In this document: positions 5,989-9,265 of the stretch, in pieces
How positions within the stretch are numbered: the first letter of the stretch is position 1
Layout: every line of letters begins with the position of its first letter
Source: Clostridiales bacterium
GTDB lineage: Bacteria > Bacillota > Clostridia > Oscillospirales > Ruminococcaceae
Reading direction: 5' to 3'
DNA length: 9,265 nucleotides
NCBI GenBank assembly: GCA_012800685.1
Contig: JAAZIT010000239.1
Span: forward strand, 1-9,265
Notes under the pieces: model-generated
Told to the model about the DNA's origin: nothing
Databases searched by the model: none
Seen by the model: the letters and a program-made list of their open reading frames with translations, nothing else
Program-made: the position numbers and the translations under genes

Positions 5989-7155
5989 ATGGAATTTTTA
6001 AAAAGAGCATGGGCTGAAATTCACCTTGACAGGCTTAAGGCAAATGTAGAAAATTATAAAAAACATTTATCCCCAAATACCGACATTATGTGTGTTGTAA
6101 AAGCTGACTCATATGGACATGACAGCGAAATCTGTTCGGAATATCTGCAAAATACAGTGGGAATCAAGTGGTTTGCAGTCTCAAACTTAGAAGAAGCAAT
6201 TGAGCTTAGGGAAAGCGGAATTAATTCAGAGATATTAATTTTAGGGTATACTCCACCAGAATACGCAAATGTTATTGCCCATAACAACATTATTCAGACA
6301 ATAACAGAATTTGATTATGCCTGTCAGCTTTCAAAATCAGCCAATAGCAAAATCAGAGTACATATAAAGATGGACACTGGTATGACACGTTTAGGGCTTA
6401 GGCACCAACACCCACAGGAGTACGTTGATGAAATAAAGAGCATTTCACAGATTGAAAATATCCAAGTTGAAGGAATTTTTACCCACCTAAGCGTTGCTGA
6501 CAGCACCTCGCCAGAAGATATTAGCTATACTAAATCTCAGCAGGCGTTGTTTGATGATATCAAAGCAAGGCTAGTTGCTGAGCAACTTGACATTAAACAG
6601 TTCCATTCGTTAAATTCCGCTGGGGGTATCTTTCACTACGACAAGGAATCCACTCTTGCACGTTTAGGAATTATGCTATACGGTCTTAACCCAGACTCAC
6701 GCCTGATTCCCCCATATCAGCTTCATCCTGTTATGGACATTAAGGCTGTGGTTTCACAAGTAAAAACTATTGAGGCTGGAGTTTGTGTAAGCTATGGTAG
6801 AACATTTGTTACAAAAGCTGAAACCAAGCTTGCTACTGTTGCAATAGGATATGCAGACGGTATTCCAAGAAGTCTTTCAAACAAGGGGCAGGTTCTTATC
6901 AACGGAAACAGAGCCAATATTGTTGGGACAGTTTGCATGGACCAGCTAATGATTGACGTAACAGGTCTTGACACAAAAGCAGGCGATACCGTAACATTAA
7001 TCGGACTTGACGGAAGTGAATGTATTACAGCAGATGATATTGCTGATATTTGTGGAACAATAGGTTATGAAATTGTATGTGGCATAACAAAAAGAGTTCC
7101 TAGGATTATTTATAAAAACGGCGAAATCCTATGTGTTAGAAAAGCATTATACTAG
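5989..7155 (+). CDS. alr: Alanine racemase
   Basis: A PLP-dependent enzyme that interconverts L- and D-alanine, supplying D-alanine for peptidoglycan in the cytoplasm. The 388 residues match the family. The N-terminal TIM barrel has A-W-A-E-I-H-L-D (7-14) and the PLP lysine K38 in V-V-K-A-D-S-Y-G-H (36-44). M-D-T-G-M-T-R-L-G (128-136) carries the conserved arginine R134, and E-G-I-F-T-H-L-S (161-168) and R-L-G-I-M-L-Y-G (225-232) follow. The C-terminal beta domain has the catalytic tyrosine Y269 in C-V-S-Y-G-R-T-F, then G-Y-A-D-G-I-P-R and V-C-M-D-Q (315-319). All key residues are present. The usual K-A-D-A-Y-G-H-G reads K-A-D-S-Y-G-H-D, a mild variation. ATG 5989 has GGAGG nine bases upstream. 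It is monocistronic, ending at a strong terminator ten bases after the stop. Confidence 0.97.
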   Translation: MEFLKRAWAEIHLDRLKANVENYKKHLSPNTDIMCVVKADSYGHDSEICSEYLQNTVGIKWFAVSNLEEAIELRESGINSEILILGYTPPEYANVIAHNNIIQTITEFDYACQLSKSANSKIRVHIKMDTGMTRLGLRHQHPQEYVDEIKSISQIENIQVEGIFTHLSVADSTSPEDISYTKSQQALFDDIKARLVAEQLDIKQFHSLNSAGGIFHYDKESTLARLGIMLYGLNPDSRLIPPYQLHPVMDIKAVVSQVKTIEAGVCVSYGRTFVTKAETKLATVAIGYADGIPRSLSNKGQVLINGNRANIVGTVCMDQLMIDVTGLDTKAGDTVTLIGLDGSECITADDIADICGTIGYEIVCGITKRVPRIIYKNGEILCVRKALY

Positions 7156-7164
7156 ATAGTCTTT

Positions 7165-7193
7165 GCCCTTCTTAGAAAAAGAGGGGCTTTTTT
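7165..7193 (+). terminator. Intrinsic terminator of alr
   Basis: GCCCTTCTT (7165-7173) pairs with AAGAGGGGC (7179-7187) as a 9-bp stem with one G-U pair and a 5-base loop. Six T residues follow (7188-7193). It begins ten bases after the alr stop codon. Confidence 0.92.
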
Positions 7194-7308
7194 ATGTAAC
7201 TAGTTAATTGCGCTCTAGCACCCGTTTATAGCATTAATGGTATATGTAACAAATTCACCCCCCTGTTTTTTGGGCAATTTGATAAATGTAATGATTTTAA
7301 TAAGAAAT

Positions 7309-7332
7309 ATTGACTTTTTTATTGACTTTTTT
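7309..7332 (+). repeat. 12-bp tandem duplication of the -35 region (attgactttttt twice)
   Basis: The word attgactttttt stands at 7309-7320 and again at 7321-7332. Each copy holds a TTGACT -35 box, but only the second is 17 bases from the TATTAT -10 box. The duplicate -35 lies about one helical turn upstream. Confidence 0.8.
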
Positions 7333-7350
7333 ATGAAAATAAGTTATTAT
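7322..7350 (+). promoter_or_regulatory. Sigma-A promoter of the zinc-ribbon gene
   Basis: TTGACT (7322-7327), 17-base spacer, TATTAT (7345-7350). The start would fall near 7357, followed by a leader of about 45 bases that contains a 14-bp palindrome. The sequence is closely similar to the methyltransferase promoter at 8275-8303. Confidence 0.82.
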
Positions 7351-7361
7351 TAAGATAATTA

Positions 7362-7375
7362 ATTAATATATTAAT
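7362..7375. promoter_or_regulatory. 14-bp palindrome in the zinc-ribbon leader (possible operator)
   Basis: attaatatattaat is a perfect 14-bp palindrome just after the expected transcription start. It lies in a 21-base stretch that the otherwise similar methyltransferase leader lacks. In such A+T-rich DNA a palindrome can arise by chance, so the operator role is only a possibility. Confidence 0.35.
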
Positions 7376-7401
7376 AAATTATAGGTATGGAGGAATTTTA
7401 T

Positions 7402-8151
7402 ATGTCAAAATTTTGTACAAAATGTGGGGCTAGTTTACCAGACAACAGTGCTTTCTGCACATCTTGCGGACAGGTACTAGAAGCTACCCAAGCGCAACCA
7501 GTTGCACAAGCTCAACCAGTTGCACAGGCACAGGCTAATGCACCAGCTGGGGAAAAATCCATTATAGAAAACATTAATATGGATAATATTAAGAATTTCA
7601 AAAACAATCCTAAGTTCAACACTTATGTTGGTATGGCTATAATTGGTGTTGCTGCACTTATTGTTCTTATCATTATCATTTCATTAGTTAGTGGCGGAGG
7701 GTACAAAAAGCCTTTAGATAACTATTTTAAAGGCGTTGAAAAAGGTCAAGGCAAGTACATTCAAAAAGCTTTTTCAAAAGATTTATTGAAACTAATGGAA
7801 GAAGGCTTTGATGACGAAGATGTTGACATGGATGACTATTTTGATGACATCGCTGATACATTCAACGATTTGCTTGAAGAAGACTATGGAAAAATCAAGA
7901 GTATTTCATATAAGATAACTGATAAGAAGAAGCTTTCAGATAAAAAGCTTAAGGCTATCAAGGATGATTTAAAAGATACATACGATACATCAAAAATTAA
8001 AGTAACAAAAGGATATAAGCTTGAAATTGATGTGAAAGTAAAGGGTAAGGATGACAAGGATACTGAAGATATTGAATTGACTGTAGCTAAAGTAAATGGC
8101 GACTGGACATTAATATCACCTAGTAAAATTAATTTATCAGACTTTTATTAG
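7402..8151 (+). CDS. Zinc-ribbon protein with one membrane helix and an extracytoplasmic domain
   Basis: Not a named gene. At the N-terminus is a zinc ribbon of two C-x2-C knuckles (C5/C8 and C19/C22, C-T-K-C-G ... C-T-S-C-G). An A-Q-P-V repeat linker follows (about 28-50), then a single membrane helix (about 75-97), then a charged extracytoplasmic domain (101-249) rich in Lys and Asp. Its final strands contain D-I-E-L-T-V-A-K-V-N-G-D-W-T-L-I, a pattern common at the end of NTF2-like/DUF4878-type domains; that likeness is a guess. The frame opens at 7387, but that ATG lies within the Shine-Dalgarno. ATG 7402 has GGAGG eight bases upstream. It has its own promoter and terminator, so it is monocistronic. 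Function is unknown; the architecture suggests a membrane-anchored stress or envelope sensor. A remnant of a second copy lies at 9150-9230. Confidence 0.85.
   Translation: MSKFCTKCGASLPDNSAFCTSCGQVLEATQAQPVAQAQPVAQAQANAPAGEKSIIENINMDNIKNFKNNPKFNTYVGMAIIGVAALIVLIIIISLVSGGGYKKPLDNYFKGVEKGQGKYIQKAFSKDLLKLMEEGFDDEDVDMDDYFDDIADTFNDLLEEDYGKIKSISYKITDKKKLSDKKLKAIKDDLKDTYDTSKIKVTKGYKLEIDVKVKGKDDKDTEDIELTVAKVNGDWTLISPSKINLSDFY
7495..7530 (+). repeat. 18-bp tandem repeat encoding the A-Q-P-V linker
   Basis: Two 18-bp units (7495-7512 and 7513-7530, core caaccagttgcaca) encode Q-P-V-A-Q-A twice in the linker between the zinc ribbon and the membrane helix. The unit length keeps the frame. Confidence 0.85.
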
Positions 8152-8196
8152 AAACATATTATTTAACCAAAAATCACATAGTATTATTTAAATTAG

Positions 8197-8226
8197 CTGG
8201 GCTTTAAATTAAAGTCCAGTTTTTTT
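8197..8226 (+). terminator. Intrinsic terminator of the zinc-ribbon gene
   Basis: CTGGGCTTT (8197-8205) pairs with AAAGTCCAG (8211-8219) as a 9-bp stem with one G-U pair and a 5-base loop. T residues follow at 8220-8226. It lies 45 bp after the stop codon and separates the zinc-ribbon gene from the methyltransferase promoter. Confidence 0.9.
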
Positions 8227-8274
8227 GTTATTATTTATTTAATATTAAAATTAGTGGCTATAAACTGTAATCAT

Positions 8275-8303
8275 TTGACATTTTTATATAAATAAGTTAT
8301 TAT
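8275..8303 (+). promoter_or_regulatory. Near-consensus promoter of the methyltransferase gene
   Basis: A perfect TTGACA (8275-8280), 17-base spacer and TATTAT (8298-8303). The box spacing and most of the spacer match the zinc-ribbon promoter, including a shared 16-base stretch aaataagttattatta. The leader to ATG 8334 is about 24 bases, 21 shorter than that of the zinc-ribbon gene. Confidence 0.86.
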
Positions 8304-8341
8304 TAATATAATTATCGAATGGAGGAATAAAATATGTCAAA
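8275..8341 (+). repeat. Second copy of the zinc-ribbon promoter, RBS and start (first copy 7322-7409)
   Basis: The two stretches share the -35/-10 boxes, the AAATAAGTTATTATTA core and ATAATTA. They also share ATGGAGGAAT with an identical 8-base spacing to the start, and TATGTCAAA across the start codon. The copies differ by one 21-base gap covering the palindrome. Similarity stops after the first codons (M-S-K-F against M-S-N-Y). A shorter match, tgtaatSattt, continues just upstream (7287-7297 and 8266-8276). Confidence 0.85.
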
Positions 8342-9128
8342 TTATTTAGAACAATATTATAGCAACTATGATGAAGAGGGTAGATTATTGCTTAAATATG
8401 GACAGGTGGAATATATTACCACTATGAAATATATACATGAATTTCTTAAAAAATCTTCGGTAAAAGAATCCAAAATATTAGAGGTTGGTGCTGGCACAGG
8501 TAGATATTCTATTGCTTTAGCAAAGGAAGGCTATAAAGTTGAAGCTATAGAATTAGTTAAACACAATGTAGAAATTTTTAAGTCTAAAGCAGAAAATACC
8601 AGCAATATAACAGTTTCACAAGGTAATGCACTTGATTTATCAAGATATTCTGATAATATTTTTGATATGACACTGCTCTTAGGCCCTATGTATCATCTAT
8701 ATAATGATGATGATAAAAAGAAAGCTCTAGGTGAGGCAGTTAGGGTGACTAAGAAAGGCGGTTATATTCTAGTAGCGTATTGCATGAATGAAGCAAGCGT
8801 AATTCATGAATGTTTTATCTGGAATCGTTTAAAGGAGTATATGGATAAAAAACTAATTAACGATAATTTTAAGCTTATTTCACAACCTGAGGATTTATTT
8901 GAACTTGTTAGAATTGAAGACATTCAGAGGCTTAATATGAATTTCAATGTAGAAAGAATTAAGCTTATTGCAACTGATGGAGCAACTAATTATATGCGAA
9001 ATGTTATTGAACAAATGGATGATAAGATGTTTAGTTATTGGATAAAATACCATTTGTCTACTTGTGAACGTCAGGACTTAATTGGAGCAACTCATCATAG
9101 CTTGGATATATTACGCAAGAGAGTTTAA
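8334..9128 (+). CDS. Class I SAM-dependent methyltransferase, substrate unknown
   Basis: A 264-residue methyltransferase of the Methyltransf_11/25 type. Motif I is I-L-E-V-G-A-G-T-G-R-Y (48-58) for SAM binding. The acidic end of strand 2 is E73 in V-E-A-I-E-L. G-N-A-L-D-L (97-102) is motif II-like, and D-M-T-L-L-L-G-P-M-Y-H-L (111-122) is a motif typical of a family of small Firmicutes methyltransferases. A-V-R-V-T-K-K-G-G-Y-I-L-V-A (135-148) is post-motif III. The C-terminal part (about 150-264) is presumably the substrate-binding part and gives no clue to substrate. ATG 8334 has GGAGG eight bases upstream. Its promoter and start are copied from the zinc-ribbon gene and it is followed directly by a remnant of that gene. 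The sequence is intact, so it may be functional. No obvious terminator is seen after it in the window. Confidence 0.92.
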   Translation: MSNYLEQYYSNYDEEGRLLLKYGQVEYITTMKYIHEFLKKSSVKESKILEVGAGTGRYSIALAKEGYKVEAIELVKHNVEIFKSKAENTSNITVSQGNALDLSRYSDNIFDMTLLLGPMYHLYNDDDKKKALGEAVRVTKKGGYILVAYCMNEASVIHECFIWNRLKEYMDKKLINDNFKLISQPEDLFELVRIEDIQRLNMNFNVERIKLIATDGATNYMRNVIEQMDDKMFSYWIKYHLSTCERQDLIGATHHSLDILRKRV

Positions 9129-9149
9129 AAAAGACTTTAAATAATTATA

Positions 9150-9230
9150 AAGGGAAGAGATGACAAGGATACTGAAAATATAGAACTGATTGTAGTTAAA
9201 GTAAGTGGAGATTGGACATTAATACCTTAA
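9150..9230 (+). pseudogene. 3'-end remnant of a second zinc-ribbon gene
   Basis: This aligns with 8041-8118, the last part of the zinc-ribbon gene. By eye, 64 of 75 bases match without gaps, followed by a 3-base deletion. It still reads in frame as K-G-R-D-D-K-D-T-E-N-I-E-L-I, then V-V-K-V-S-G-D-W-T-L-I-P, and then TAA, matching residues from 214 of the intact protein. An in-frame stop stands at 9138-9140 and no start or ribosome binding site precedes it, so it cannot be translated as a gene. The flank after it (aatattattta) also resembles the flank after the intact gene (catattattta). Because about half of the changes are synonymous, the copy seems to have diverged while still coding before it was cut down. 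Confidence 0.85.
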
Positions 9231-9265
9231 TTATCTAGTTAATGTTTTAAAATATTATTTAAATA

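Noticed and set aside
6054..6974. Minus-strand open frames inside alr
   Set aside because: They lie wholly opposite the complete alanine racemase gene and have no start signals or family likeness.
7250..7280. C-run/G-run hairpin (acccccc ... tttttggg) after alr
   Set aside because: The pairing is short and imperfect, and the alr terminator is already accounted for at 7165-7193.
8334..9128. Methyltransferase as part of a restriction-modification or rRNA-resistance system
   Set aside because: The D/N-P-P-Y/F catalytic motif of DNA amino-methyltransferases was not seen, no endonuclease is adjacent, and it does not look like an Erm-type enzyme.
8275..9230. Insertion sequence or integron cassette carrying the methyltransferase
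   Set aside because: No transposase, terminal inverted repeats or attachment-site-like sequence was seen; both boundaries are copies of the neighbouring gene's ends.

Overview
The window looks like a chromosomal segment of a low-GC Gram-positive bacterium of the class Clostridia. The grounds are the strongly A+T-rich sequence, GGAGG-type ribosome binding sites, the rimP-nusA-ylxR-ylxQ-infB gene order, and Clostridia-like forms of YlxR and YlxQ (the latter with the C-R-R-A-G-K motif). A family such as Oscillospiraceae/Ruminococcaceae is plausible, but this is inferred from memory of protein flavour, not from a search.

Left part (1-3482, minus strand): the conserved transcription/translation operon, read right to left. 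It contains rimP (30S maturation), nusA (elongation, termination and antitermination), ylxR and ylxQ (small RNA-binding proteins) and infB (IF2). infB runs off the left edge exactly inside its P-loop. A near-consensus extended -10 promoter lies just upstream of rimP.

Middle (3615-5905, minus strand): a two-gene unit of a divergent LytR-CpsA-Psr (LCP)-like membrane protein followed 19 bp later by a PII-like protein with a very acidic tail. Before it come a roughly 240-bp A+T-rich leader with repeated TGTTGAAA boxes and then a SLOG/DUF1273 (YpsA-like) gene. The SLOG gene has its own promoter and is divergent from alanine racemase.

Right part (5989-9265, plus strand): alanine racemase (alr) with a clear intrinsic terminator; a membrane-anchored zinc-ribbon protein with its own promoter and terminator; then a class I SAM methyltransferase. 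The methyltransferase is the most interesting part. Its promoter, Shine-Dalgarno and first codons are a close copy of those of the zinc-ribbon gene. Directly after its stop codon lies a 26-codon remnant of the zinc-ribbon gene's 3' end (about 85% identical over 75 nt), still in frame to a stop. The simplest reading is that a tandem duplicate of the zinc-ribbon gene existed and its body was replaced by a methyltransferase gene, which now runs from the duplicate's promoter.

The left and central genes are ordinary housekeeping and envelope functions. The zinc-ribbon/methyltransferase/remnant region is the accessory-like part. No tRNA, rRNA, CRISPR array, insertion sequence or riboswitch could be supported.
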